Positions 8,129 to 17,400 of a stretch of 64,000 bases of DNA are shown here, in pieces. Positions within the stretch are counted from its first letter, which is position 1; every line of letters begins with the position of its first letter. Location: assembly GCF_036663835.1 (NCBI RefSeq), contig NZ_JAXOJT010000002.1, forward strand, positions 620,001 to 684,000, written 5' to 3'. This stretch comes from Sphingomonas sp. LT1P40 (GTDB lineage: Bacteria; Pseudomonadota; Alphaproteobacteria; Sphingomonadales; Sphingomonadaceae). The notes beneath the pieces were generated by a model that did no database searches, was not told the DNA's origin, and saw only the letters and a list, made by a program, of their open reading frames with translations. A program made the translations under genes and the position numbers.

Positions 8129-10282
8129 TCACTCCGACGGAAAACCGCGACGCTTGAATAGCGCCTTCACGTCCGGATCGCGGCCCCGGAACGCCCTATA
8201 TGCTTCCTTGCGATCCGTCTCGTTGCCGGTGGCGAGCAGCACGGTGCGGAACTTGTCGGCGGTCGCCTTGTCCCACACATTCCCCGTCGCCTCGAACGCC
8301 GCCCAAGTGTCGGCGTCCATCGTCTCCGACCATAGGTAGCTGTAATAACCCGCCGAATAGGCGTCCGACGAGAACAGGTGATTGAACTGCGGCAACCGGT
8401 GCCGCATCACGATCTCTTTCGGCATCTTCAGTTCCGCCAGCGTGTCCCGTTCGAATGCATCGGGGTCCGCCACCGGCGTCTCACGGTCGTGCAGCTTCAT
8501 ATCGACGATTGCTGACGACAGATATTCGACCGTGTCGAACCCCTGGTTGAACGTATTCGCCTTCTGGATCTTGTCCACCAACGCCGCCGGGATCACTTCG
8601 CCGGTCTTGTAATGCTTGGCATAACGGTTGAGCACATCCGGCGTCAGCAGCCAGTTTTCGTTCACCTGGCTGGGATATTCGACGAAATCACGCGGCGTGC
8701 CGCCCAGTCCCGGATAATAGACATTGCCGAGCAGGCTGTGCAGCGCATGGCCGAATTCGTGGAACAATGTCGATGCATCGTCGATGCTGATGAGCGTCGC
8801 TTCACCCGCGCCGCCCTTGGTGAAATTGTTGTTGTTCGACGCCAGCACGATATTTTCACCGCGCAGCCCCGAACGGCTGCGATAGCTGGTCGCCCACGCT
8901 CCCGAACGCTTGCCCGCACGCGCGAAATTGTCGAGGTAGAAGACCCCGACGGTCTTGCCCTCGCGGGTCACTTCAAACGTGCGGACATCCGGGTTGAACA
9001 CGGGAATCGTGCCGGTATTCTCCTTGAACTGCAGATCGTAGAGGCGTCCGGCGGCGTAGAACATGGCGTTGACCATGTTGTTCAGCTCCAGATACGGCTT
9101 CACTTCGCTTTCATCCAGATCGTACTTCGCCTTGCGGACCTTCTCCGCATAGAAGCGATAGTCCCAGCCCTCGATCTTGATCTTGGCACCTTCCTTATCG
9201 GCCAGCGCCTGCATGTCGGCGACTTCCTCCAGCACGCGGGCGCGGGCGGCGGGCCAAACGGACATCATCAGCTTGCTGGCATTGGCGGGCGTCTCCGCCA
9301 TCGTGTCGTCCATGCGATAGGCGGCGTGGTTCTTGAACCCCAGCACCACCGCGCGTTCCTGCCGCAGCTTCAGGATGCTGGCGATGATCGCATTGGTATC
9401 GTTCGCGTCGCCGTTATCGCCGCGATTGATATAGGCGTTGTACACCTTCTCGCGCAGGTCGCGGCGGGTCGAGTACATCAAAAACGGCTGCATCGACGAA
9501 CGCGTGTTCTTGACCGCCCATTTGCCTGCCTGGCCGCGCGCCTTCGCCTCATCCGCCAGACTTGCCTTGAAGCTGTCGGACAGCCCCGCAAGCTCGGCTT
9601 CGCTGGTCAGGATGATCGCGGTTTCCTCGTCTGCCAGCACGCGCTTGCTGAACTCGGTATAGGCTTTCGACAGCTCGCCGTTGATGCGCTTGATCTCGCC
9701 CTTCTGCGCTTCGTTGAGAAGCGCGCCCGAGGTCACGTAACCGCGATAGCTGCGTTCGAGCAGGCGCATCTGCTGGGGATTGAGGCCGAGCGTCTGGCGC
9801 TTGTCATAGAGCGTCTTGACCCGCGCGAACATCTTGGGGTCGAGGCTGAGTTCGGTCGAGAAAGCCGACAGTTTCGGGCTCCATTCGGTGGCGATCTTCT
9901 GCACCTCGGGCGTGGCGAGGTTGCTGGTATAGACGCCCCACACCGGGAACACACGGCTGAGCGACGTGGTCGATTTCATCGGCGCTTCGATCGTGTTGGC
10001 AAAGGTCGGCGCTTCGGGGTTGTCACGGACCTTGGCGAACTCCGCGCGTGCCTCGGCCATGCCCGCCTCGAACGCGGGACCGAACATTGCGGGGGTCACC
10101 TTGTCCCACTGCGGCACCCCGTCGAACGGGCCGGGCCATTGTGCCAGCATCGGTGCGGCATCGGGAGCAGGGGTGGCGGCCTGGGCAGGGGCGGACGCGG
10201 CTTTTGGCATGGGTTGAGCCTGTGCATTGACGGAAAGGAGCGAGGTGGTGGCGAGCAGAATCGCGCCGGAAACGGGCTTCAT
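8129..10282 (-). CDS. dcp: M3 family peptidyl-dipeptidase (Dcp-type), exported
   Basis: 717-residue zinc metallopeptidase of family M3. Such enzymes remove C-terminal dipeptides from short peptides. A signal peptide is clear (MKPVSGAILLATTSLLSVNAQAQ), followed by a low-complexity Ala/Pro linker, so the enzyme is likely periplasmic. The catalytic HEXXH is LFHEFGHALH at about residues 505-514, and further M3 signatures follow (DFVEYPSQVNENW with the third ligand Glu; FSSDAYSAGYYSYLWSE near the C-terminus). It diverges from the SOS mutasome operon across a 130-base gap. A long opposite-strand frame covering the gene is a GC-rich shadow. Confidence 0.93.
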   Translation of the reverse strand: MKPVSGAILLATTSLLSVNAQAQPMPKAASAPAQAATPAPDAAPMLAQWPGPFDGVPQWDKVTPAMFGPAFEAGMAEARAEFAKVRDNPEAPTFANTIEAPMKSTTSLSRVFPVWGVYTSNLATPEVQKIATEWSPKLSAFSTELSLDPKMFARVKTLYDKRQTLGLNPQQMRLLERSYRGYVTSGALLNEAQKGEIKRINGELSKAYTEFSKRVLADEETAIILTSEAELAGLSDSFKASLADEAKARGQAGKWAVKNTRSSMQPFLMYSTRRDLREKVYNAYINRGDNGDANDTNAIIASILKLRQERAVVLGFKNHAAYRMDDTMAETPANASKLMMSVWPAARARVLEEVADMQALADKEGAKIKIEGWDYRFYAEKVRKAKYDLDESEVKPYLELNNMVNAMFYAAGRLYDLQFKENTGTIPVFNPDVRTFEVTREGKTVGVFYLDNFARAGKRSGAWATSYRSRSGLRGENIVLASNNNNFTKGGAGEATLISIDDASTLFHEFGHALHSLLGNVYYPGLGGTPRDFVEYPSQVNENWLLTPDVLNRYAKHYKTGEVIPAALVDKIQKANTFNQGFDTVEYLSSAIVDMKLHDRETPVADPDAFERDTLAELKMPKEIVMRHRLPQFNHLFSSDAYSAGYYSYLWSETMDADTWAAFEATGNVWDKATADKFRTVLLATGNETDRKEAYRAFRGRDPDVKALFKRRGFPSE

Positions 10283-10345
10283 CGGAATTCCCTAAAACAG
10301 GTGTGATAGCAGGACGATACGCCTCTGCGGTCAGGATTGGCAAGT

Positions 10346-10379
10346 TGACTCGGACGAAAATTAGAACAAAATAGGAACA
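10346..10379 (+). promoter_or_regulatory. LexA-controlled promoter of the imuA-imuB-dnaE2 operon
   Basis: GAAC-N7-GAAC at 10365-10379 matches the alphaproteobacterial LexA box exactly (the reverse complement of GTTC-N7-GTTC). A TTGACT element at 10346-10351 lies 17 bases before AAAATA, which overlaps the box, so bound LexA would cover the -10 region. The operon's first start codon is 34 bases further on. SOS control of imuABC is well established in alphaproteobacteria. Confidence 0.85.
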
Positions 10380-10412
10380 ATCATCCCGAGTCGATTTGTT
10401 GAGCACCCCGTT

Positions 10413-11159
10413 GTGGCCGACCCTGCCGTCATCAGCCAGTTGCGTGAGACGCTGAATGCGATCCAGGGCAGTGGATATCGCCGCCGTCCGGTGTTGCCGT
10501 TCGGGTTGGACAAGATCGACACGCGGCTGACCGATGGCGGGCTCAGGCTCGATGCGTTGCACGAAATCGCCGGCGACACCGCCGATCTGACCGACGATGC
10601 CGCCGCCACCCTGTTCGTCGCGGGGATTGCGGCGCGGGCATGGGGGCCGGTTTTATGGGTGGTGCGGCGGCGCGACCTGTTCGCACCCGGCCTGTATCAG
10701 GCGGGACTGGCCCCGAAACGCGTGCTTTATGCCGAGGCGGCGGACGACGCAGAATTGCTGGCGATCATGGAGGAAGGGCTGCGCCATCGTGGCCTGGGCG
10801 CGGTGGTGGGGGAGGCGCAGCGGGTGGGCATGCCGGCGACGCGGCGGCTACAATTGGCGGCGGAGGGCGGGCGCACGATCGCGCTGCTGATGAAACGCCA
10901 TCCGCGTTACGCGGGCGACCCGCTTGGCGCGCCCTCCGCCGCCGTCACCCGCTGGCGCGTGGCCTGCGCACCCTCGACGCCATTGCCCGTGGAGGGGGTG
11001 GGCCGCGCCCGCTGGCGACTGACGCTGGCGCGGCAAAAGGGAGGTGAGGGTTTTCAACAATTGGTGGAGGCGTGCGATGAAACGGGTCGCTGCGCTCTTC
11101 CTGCCCGACTGGCCCATCGAAAGGCTGCGGCAGGTGGAGCGAACCGCGAAGCAGCCTGA
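10413..11159 (+). CDS. imuA: ImuA, SOS mutasome accessory protein
   Basis: ImuA is a RecA/SulA-like accessory factor that works with ImuB and DnaE2 (ImuC) in error-prone translesion synthesis. The 248-residue product has a RecA-like core (ALHEIAGD near 50, a hydrophobic LFVAGIAARAWGPVLWVV strand, LLMKRHP) without an intact Walker A motif, as in the family. The chosen start is GTG 10413; no strong ribosome binding site is seen. Its 3' end overlaps imuB by 83 bases. The order imuA-imuB-dnaE2 directly behind a LexA box supports the assignment. Confidence 0.88.
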   Translation: MADPAVISQLRETLNAIQGSGYRRRPVLPFGLDKIDTRLTDGGLRLDALHEIAGDTADLTDDAAATLFVAGIAARAWGPVLWVVRRRDLFAPGLYQAGLAPKRVLYAEAADDAELLAIMEEGLRHRGLGAVVGEAQRVGMPATRRLQLAAEGGRTIALLMKRHPRYAGDPLGAPSAAVTRWRVACAPSTPLPVEGVGRARWRLTLARQKGGEGFQQLVEACDETGRCALPARLAHRKAAAGGANREAA

Positions 11160-12978
11160 GCGGCCATCCGATCTGGCAGTCCTCGCATCGATCGAACCGT
11201 TGCGGGCGGCGGCAGCGGCTGAGCAGGTGCATGCCTGTTCGGTGCCGCGCGGCGGCGGCTGGCGACCGGGCGCGAAATGGGCGCGAGCGGAACGCGACGC
11301 ACAAATTGCCGCGCTGCCCGCACATCAGCGCCCATCCCGGCGCGAGTTGGGGCGGCGCGACGAGGCAGCAGGCAATCCCTTTCGCCCAATGCAATCGGAC
11401 GAGGTCGGCAAGCAGATTCCGGCGGGAAAGCCGGACAAGCCAGCGCGCGTTGCCGTCACGCCACCACCACAGCCTGTTCAGGGCGGTTTGGTCACTACGA
11501 TCCGTGAGGGCAGCCGTATCGTCATCGCCGCCGCCTCTGCCGAAGCGCGTGCCGCCGGAATCCGATCCGGCATGCCGGTCACTCAGGCACGAGCACAAGT
11601 GTCCGGCCTCGACATCCGCCCCGCCGATCCCGATGGCGATCTCGCCGTACTCAACGCGCTGGCGCTGTTCGCCGCGCGGCGCTGGTCGCCGATCGTCGCG
11701 GTCGAGGGAACGGATACCTTACTGATCGACATCACCGGCACCGCACATTTGCACGGCGGTGAAGCGATGATGGCGCGGCGGATCGTCCGGCTGCTCAGGC
11801 GGCGGGGCTATTCGGCGCGGATAGCGATTGCCGACACGGTCGGCGCGGCATGGGCGCTCGCACATCATGGCCGCGATCCCGTAAGCATTCTGTCGGCAAC
11901 CGAGCAGGCAAAGGCAATCGCTGCCTTGCCCATTCCTGCCCTTCGCGCTGACACAAAATCAGTCGAACTTCTCCGCCGGCTGGGCATCGACACGATCGGC
12001 CAGCTTGCCGCAATGCCGCGCGCACCCCTCACCCGGCGTTTTGGCGCAACGCTGGTGACGCGGCTCGAACAGGCGCTGGGAAGCTTGCCCGAACCGCTTG
12101 CCCCGGTGATTCCGCGCGAAGCCATCATGGTCGTGCGCCGTTTCATCGATCCGGTGGCGACGGCCGAGGGGATCGCGCACTGGATCGGCGCGCTCGTCCC
12201 CGAACTCTGCGCCGCGCTTGAGAGCGAAGGGCTGGGCGCGCGCGCAGTCGAGCTGGTCGCGGATCGCGTGGACGGCGTCCCGCAACGCATCCGCGTCGGC
12301 CTCGCCCGTGCGACCCGCGACCCGATGCATTTGGTTCGCCTGATCGCGCGGCGGATCGAGGATGTCGAGCCCGGCTATGGCATCGACGCCATCACCCTCT
12401 ACGTCCGCCGCGCCGAACCACTCACCGCGCAACCATTCGACGAACGGTTGGATGAGGATACCAAGCCCGACCTGGCCCCGCTGGTCGATACGCTGGCGAC
12501 CCGGATCGGGCTGGCACGGCTGTCACGACGGCGTCCGGTCGAAAGCGACGTCCCCGAACGCAGCGTCGCCCGCGACGGCGTGCTGGATGCACCGGCGCGG
12601 CGCGGCGCAAGACTGAAACCCGGCGATGTCGGCCAGCTCGATCGCAGTACCGTGCCTGACCCGTGGCGCATCGACTGGCCCCGTCCGGTGCGGCTGTTGC
12701 GGCAGCCCGAACGGCTCGATCATGTGCTGGCCGCGCTCCCCGACCAGCCGCCACGCCGCTTCACCTGGCGCGGCAGCGTCATCCACGTGATGCACGCCGA
12801 TGGCCCCGAACGCATCACGGGCGAATGGTGGCGACGTGCGGCGGAGACGCATGCCGTGCGCGACTATTTTCGCGTCGAGGACGATGCAGGCCGCCGCTAC
12901 TGGCTGTTCCGCAGGGGGGATGGCGAACGCGGCGTGACCGGCGATCTTAGCTGGTATCTGCACGGGCTGTTCGGATGA
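11077..12978 (+). CDS. imuB: ImuB, Y-family polymerase-like hub of the mutasome
   Basis: 633 residues. ImuB resembles DinB/UmuC but lacks polymerase activity; it bridges the beta clamp, ImuA and DnaE2. The sequence begins KRVAALFLPDWPIERLRQ, contains the Y-family-like segments GTDTLLIDITGTAHLHGG and RRGYSARIAIADT, the thumb-like LLRRLGIDTIGQLAAMPR and a C-terminal region ending in RYWLFRRGD. The first third holds a long Arg/Ala-rich insert (about residues 20-140) of low apparent structure. ATG 11077 has GGAGG six bases upstream. It overlaps dnaE2 by four bases (ATGA). Confidence 0.92.
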   Translation: MKRVAALFLPDWPIERLRQVERTAKQPERPSDLAVLASIEPLRAAAAAEQVHACSVPRGGGWRPGAKWARAERDAQIAALPAHQRPSRRELGRRDEAAGNPFRPMQSDEVGKQIPAGKPDKPARVAVTPPPQPVQGGLVTTIREGSRIVIAAASAEARAAGIRSGMPVTQARAQVSGLDIRPADPDGDLAVLNALALFAARRWSPIVAVEGTDTLLIDITGTAHLHGGEAMMARRIVRLLRRRGYSARIAIADTVGAAWALAHHGRDPVSILSATEQAKAIAALPIPALRADTKSVELLRRLGIDTIGQLAAMPRAPLTRRFGATLVTRLEQALGSLPEPLAPVIPREAIMVVRRFIDPVATAEGIAHWIGALVPELCAALESEGLGARAVELVADRVDGVPQRIRVGLARATRDPMHLVRLIARRIEDVEPGYGIDAITLYVRRAEPLTAQPFDERLDEDTKPDLAPLVDTLATRIGLARLSRRRPVESDVPERSVARDGVLDAPARRGARLKPGDVGQLDRSTVPDPWRIDWPRPVRLLRQPERLDHVLAALPDQPPRRFTWRGSVIHVMHADGPERITGEWWRRAAETHAVRDYFRVEDDAGRRYWLFRRGDGERGVTGDLSWYLHGLFG

Positions 12979-15900
12979 GTTACGTCGAGCTTCAGGTGAC
13001 GACGCATTTCTCATTCCTGCGCGGCGCGTCGGCACCCACACAGCTGTTCGAATATGCCGCGTTGATGGGCTACTCCGCGCTCGGCGTCACCGATCGCAAC
13101 TCGCTCGCCGGTGTGGTGCAGGCGCTGTTTGCTTGCGACGAACTTGCCAAGCAGGGTGTGACGATTCGCCCCGTCACCGGCTGTCGGCTGGACCTTGTCG
13201 ATGGCGCTTCATTGCTGGTCTGGCCGGAAGATCGCGCCGCCTGGAGCCGCCTCACGCGGCTGATCACGCTCGGCAAATCGCGTGCCGATCCGCAAGCTGG
13301 CGAGAAGGGGAAATGCTTTCTCTACTGGGAAGATATTTCCACCCATTGCTCAGGCCTGGTTGCCGCATTGGTCCCACGTGGCGTCGATGGCGACCTGCAG
13401 TGGATGGCCGACCTGTTCGGCGCACACGGTCATGTTTGCCTCACCCATCAGCGGCGCCCGGGCGAGGCTGTGCGCCTGTACGAAACATATGAAACAGCGC
13501 ATCGCTATGCCCTGATGCCGCTCGCCACCGGCGACGTCCTCTATCACCATCCCGATCAGCGTATGCTTCAGGATGTCGTCACCGCAATTCGCAACAAATG
13601 CACAATCGATGAACTTGGTTTCAGGCGTGAGCGCAATGCTGATCGACACCTTAAATCGCCGGACGAAATGCTACGCCGCTTTGCGCATTACCCTGATGCG
13701 TTGCTTGCCAGTGAAGCGATCACCGAACGCTGCGCCTTCTCACTGCGCGACCTGAACCATCAATATCCGGAAGAGGAAGTCCTGCACGGCCAGTCGCCGC
13801 AACAGGCGCTGCAAAAACTGGCATGGAACGGCTTGCGGCAACGCTTTGGCGGTAAACCTTCACAGGCACATTGCGACCTGCTGACCCACGAACTCGGACT
13901 GGTCGAGCAGATGGACTATGCACCCTATTTCCTGACCGTGAACTCGATCGTGCAGTACGCGATTAGCCAGCAGATATTGTGTCAGGGCCGCGGGTCCGCT
14001 GCGAATTCTGTCATCTGTTTTGCGCTTGGCATCACATCGATTGATCCGGTCAAGCACCAGTTGCTGTTTGAACGCTTCATCAGCACCGAGCGTAAGGAGC
14101 CGCCCGACATCGACGTCGATTTCGAGCATGAACGGCGCGAGGAAGTGATCCAGTGGATCTATGACAGCTATGGCCGCGATCATGCCGCGCTGACCGCTGT
14201 CGTCAGCCGCTTCCGCTCGCGCGGCGCGGTGCGTGAAGTGGGCAAGGCGCTGGGCTTGCCCGAAGACCTGACCGGCGCGCTGGCGAGTCAGGTCTGGGGC
14301 TGGTCGAACGAAGGCGTGCCCGACGCGCATGTCGCCGCGCTTAATCTCGACAATAGCGACCATCGGCTGGCGCTGACGCTGGAGCTGTCAAAGGCCTTGC
14401 TCGGCACGCCCCGGCATTTGTCGCAACATCCCGGCGGTTTCGTGCTTACGCGCGATAAGCTGCACGACCTGATTCCGGTCGAACCTGCCGCGATGGTCGA
14501 TCGTCACGTCATCGAATGGGAAAAGGTCGATCTCGAATATCTGGGCTTCATGAAGGTCGATATTCTCGGCCTCGGCATGCTCGGCTGCCTGCGCCGGTCG
14601 TTCGACTTGCTGGCCAAACACAAGAGCATATCGATCACGATGGCCTCCCCCGTGATGCAGGAGAATGACGAACCTACATTCAGGATGATCCGCAAGGCCG
14701 ATACGCTGGGCGTTTTCCAGATCGAAAGCCGGGCGCAGATGTCGATGCTGCCGCGCATGAAACCGATCAACTTCTATGACATCGCGATTCAGGTCGCGAT
14801 TGTCCGGCCCGGCCCGATCCAGGGCAACATGGTTCATCCTTATCTGAAGCGACGGCAGAATCCGCATCTGGTCGATTACCCCTCGCCCGCGCTCAAAGCC
14901 GTGTTGAAAAAGACGCTGGGCGTGCCACTGTTTCAGGAACAGGCGATGCAGGTAGCGATCATTGGAGCCGGTTTCCCCGCGAGCGAGGCCGACCGGCTAC
15001 GTCGCGCCATGGCGACGTTCAAATCCACCGGCGGCATTGGTGAGTTCGGTCCCAAGCTGCTCGCCGGCATGCGCGCGAACAACATCAGCGACGAATTTGC
15101 GCAGCGGCTGGTCGCGCAGATCGAAGGGTTCAGCAATTACGGCTTTCCCGAAAGCCACGCCGCCAGCTTCGCCAAGATCGCCTATGCCTCGTCATGGATG
15201 AAGTGTCGGCATCCGGATGTGTTCTGTGCAGCCTTGCTCAACGCACAGCCGATGGGTTTCTATGCCCCCGCGCAGATCGTGCGCGACGCGCGCGGGCATG
15301 GCGTGGAGGCGCTGCCGGTGTGCATCAACGACAGCGGTTGGGATACGCGGATGATCCCCGGCGGGCCGAATCTGCGGCCGCGCGCTGCAGGGTTTTGCGG
15401 GGACGATGCGGACTGGGCGAGCCTGCATCCACTGCGGTTAGGGATGCGGATCGTGCAGGGGCTGGCACAGATGGACGCCGAACACATCCTCGCTACGCGG
15501 GCGACAGGTGGGCCGTTCGCGTCGATCGAGGAAGTGTGGCGGCGGTCCGGGGTGAAACCGGCGGCGCTGGAACGGCTGGCGCGCGCGGATGCGTTCCAGT
15601 CGTTGGGTCTCGACCGGCGACACGCATTATGGGCGGTGAAGGCGCTGCGGGAAGCGCCGTTGCCGCTGTTCGCAACGATGGACGCACATGCGGGCAGAGT
15701 GCAGCCTGAAGTGGTCGAGGAACCGGTCATGCTCACCCCGCTGACGGCGGGGCGCGAGGTGGTGGAGGATTATCGCGCCACGCAACTCAGTCTGCGCAAT
15801 CACCCCGTCCATTTCCTGCGCGATCGGCTGGCGGCGGCAGGCAGGGTGCCGTGTGGCGATCTGGCGAGAATGAAGGACGGGCAGCGGGTGGAAGTCGCCG

Positions 15901-16298
15901 GACTGATCCTCGTTCGCCAGCGACCCGGCAGTGCCAAGGGCGTGGTATTCATCACGCTGGAGGACGAGACCGGCATCGCCAATGCCGTGCTGTGGCCCGA
16001 CCGGTTCGAGGCCAACCGGCGCACGGTGATGTCAGCGACGATGCTCGGTATTCGCGGGCGGGTGCAGCGCGAGGGGCTGGTGATCCATGTCGTCGTCGAT
16101 CATCTGACCGATCTGACGGGCATGCTGCGCGATGTCGGCGATCTCGATCTGCCACGCATGACCATGCCCGGCGACGGTGCAACGCATGGCGGGACGATCG
16201 ACCCGCGCGACCGAAAGGTCGGCTGGCCGCAACCCTATGACAGCAACCACTGGCGCGATGCCGACCGGATTCCGGTCAAGTCGCGGGATTTTCACTGA
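12975..16298 (+). CDS. dnaE2: Error-prone DNA polymerase DnaE2 (ImuC)
   Basis: 1107-residue C-family polymerase that carries out mutagenic lesion bypass in the SOS response. An N-terminal PHP domain begins YVELQVTTHFSFLRGAS. The polymerase core includes CQGRGSAANS and the acidic catalytic motif PDIDVDFEHERR (about 377-388), then FQEQAMQVAI and a C-terminal OB-fold (VEVAGLILVRQRPG). It starts at the ATGA overlap with imuB and ends in a TGATG overlap with the next gene, so four genes form one translationally linked operon. Length and domain order are normal for DnaE2. Confidence 0.95.
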   Translation: MSYVELQVTTHFSFLRGASAPTQLFEYAALMGYSALGVTDRNSLAGVVQALFACDELAKQGVTIRPVTGCRLDLVDGASLLVWPEDRAAWSRLTRLITLGKSRADPQAGEKGKCFLYWEDISTHCSGLVAALVPRGVDGDLQWMADLFGAHGHVCLTHQRRPGEAVRLYETYETAHRYALMPLATGDVLYHHPDQRMLQDVVTAIRNKCTIDELGFRRERNADRHLKSPDEMLRRFAHYPDALLASEAITERCAFSLRDLNHQYPEEEVLHGQSPQQALQKLAWNGLRQRFGGKPSQAHCDLLTHELGLVEQMDYAPYFLTVNSIVQYAISQQILCQGRGSAANSVICFALGITSIDPVKHQLLFERFISTERKEPPDIDVDFEHERREEVIQWIYDSYGRDHAALTAVVSRFRSRGAVREVGKALGLPEDLTGALASQVWGWSNEGVPDAHVAALNLDNSDHRLALTLELSKALLGTPRHLSQHPGGFVLTRDKLHDLIPVEPAAMVDRHVIEWEKVDLEYLGFMKVDILGLGMLGCLRRSFDLLAKHKSISITMASPVMQENDEPTFRMIRKADTLGVFQIESRAQMSMLPRMKPINFYDIAIQVAIVRPGPIQGNMVHPYLKRRQNPHLVDYPSPALKAVLKKTLGVPLFQEQAMQVAIIGAGFPASEADRLRRAMATFKSTGGIGEFGPKLLAGMRANNISDEFAQRLVAQIEGFSNYGFPESHAASFAKIAYASSWMKCRHPDVFCAALLNAQPMGFYAPAQIVRDARGHGVEALPVCINDSGWDTRMIPGGPNLRPRAAGFCGDDADWASLHPLRLGMRIVQGLAQMDAEHILATRATGGPFASIEEVWRRSGVKPAALERLARADAFQSLGLDRRHALWAVKALREAPLPLFATMDAHAGRVQPEVVEEPVMLTPLTAGREVVEDYRATQLSLRNHPVHFLRDRLAAAGRVPCGDLARMKDGQRVEVAGLILVRQRPGSAKGVVFITLEDETGIANAVLWPDRFEANRRTVMSATMLGIRGRVQREGLVIHVVVDHLTDLTGMLRDVGDLDLPRMTMPGDGATHGGTIDPRDRKVGWPQPYDSNHWRDADRIPVKSRDFH

Positions 16299-16822
16299 TG
16301 GCCGGGCAGGTGACTCGCCGCGCCGAACGGCCGCTGTACATGATGTTCAAGCCGCCACCGCGCGAGCGCGCCCGCCTCATCCGGCTGTGCGCGGCGCTGG
16401 GCATCGAGATCGGCTACGCGCCCGAACGCTGGCACGGAACGCTCCTGCCCATCGGCGAAACCGCATCGGCGGCGATCGATGCGGTGCATCGCGCGCTTGA
16501 AACGTTCGACGCCGCACCGTTTTCGGTCGCCTTCGACCATATCGAGGGCGACACGCTCAAGCCCCGCAAAGGTCAACGCACACCGGGATATTTCCAGCGT
16601 GCGCTGGCAGCACGGATCGCGCGTTGCGGCGTAATGCTACCCGACTACGCGTTCAGTCTGCACCTCAACCTCGCTTATGGCGGCGCATCGCTCCGGTGCG
16701 CGCGCTTGCCGCCCATCGAATGGCCGGTCGAGGAAATCCTGCTGATCGAAAGCGGGAGCGGGCGGCATATCGAGCATGGCCGCTGGCCGCTGATCGACCG
16801 GCAGGGCATGTTCGCATTCTGA
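16298..16822 (+). CDS. 2'-5' RNA ligase / 2H phosphoesterase family protein
   Basis: 174 residues with the two-histidine phosphoesterase layout: first motif RWHGTLLP (HGT, about residues 47-49), second motif SLHLNLAYGG (HLN, about 123-125), so the second copy departs from strict HxT. LigT/ThpR-like enzymes act on 2'-5' linkages or cyclic phosphates in RNA or nucleotides. It starts on the last base of the dnaE2 stop (TGATG), so it should share the LexA-controlled transcript. The role in damage tolerance is unknown. The gene converges on ogt. Confidence 0.82.
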   Translation: MAGQVTRRAERPLYMMFKPPPRERARLIRLCAALGIEIGYAPERWHGTLLPIGETASAAIDAVHRALETFDAAPFSVAFDHIEGDTLKPRKGQRTPGYFQRALAARIARCGVMLPDYAFSLHLNLAYGGASLRCARLPPIEWPVEEILLIESGSGRHIEHGRWPLIDRQGMFAF

Positions 16823-16831
16823 TCGCGCTGC

Positions 16832-17368
16832 TCAGAAACCCAGCCCCAGCTGCGGCGTGTCGCGGGTGACGATACCGGCCTTCACCTCGACGCCCTCGAT
16901 CTCGAGCATGCGCGCCTTGGACAGCGATCCGCCGGGTGCCGAAAAGCCGCCGATCTGCCCGTTCGCAGCCGTCACGCGATGGCACGGAATGATCAGCGGC
17001 ACCGGGTTGGCCGCCATTGCCTGGCCGACATCACGGGCGAATTCCGGCCCCGCTTCGAGCCTCTTGGCGATCACACCATAGGTCGCCGTCTCGCCCCAGC
17101 CGAGTTGGCGCACGACACCGTAGACGCGCTCGAAAAAGGGCTGCTGCGCCCCGAGATCGACGGGCACGCCGGTAAAATCGACGCATCCGCCGACGAAATA
17201 GCGCTGCGCGTCGTCGATCACAGCCTGCACCAATGGCGGTGGCAATACCGCTTTCGCTGCGGGCGAACGCCGAAGTAGCGCCAGCTCCGCCGCTTGCACT
17301 GTGCCCGCCGGGAGGCGGAAGCTGCTGACGCCTTTCCCGTTCCAGCCAATCGCAGCGAAACCGGCCAC
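16832..17368 (-). CDS. ogt: Methylated-DNA--[protein]-cysteine S-methyltransferase
   Basis: Suicide repair protein that transfers a methyl group from O6-methylguanine to its own cysteine. The C-terminal domain is complete: QLGWGETATYGVIAKRL (helix-turn-helix), the active-site IPCHRV, then GQIGGFSAPGG. There is no Ada N-terminal domain. The start is uncertain: homologues normally begin just before the YHIFET segment, but no ATG, GTG or TTG lies between the upstream gene's stop and that point, so GTG 17368 is given as the first usual codon. The true start may be nonstandard or lie inside the upstream gene. It follows the FAH-family gene by about 30 bases. Confidence 0.85.
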   Translation of the reverse strand: MAGFAAIGWNGKGVSSFRLPAGTVQAAELALLRRSPAAKAVLPPPLVQAVIDDAQRYFVGGCVDFTGVPVDLGAQQPFFERVYGVVRQLGWGETATYGVIAKRLEAGPEFARDVGQAMAANPVPLIIPCHRVTAANGQIGGFSAPGGSLSKARMLEIEGVEVKAGIVTRDTPQLGLGF

Positions 17369-17400
17369 GGTCTCGAATATGTGATAACCGCTCGAGATGC

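Noticed and set aside
8612..10306. 564-codon open frame opposite the M3 peptidase gene
   Set aside because: It mirrors dcp and has Arg/His-rich shadow composition; the M3 frame has signal peptide and HEXXH.
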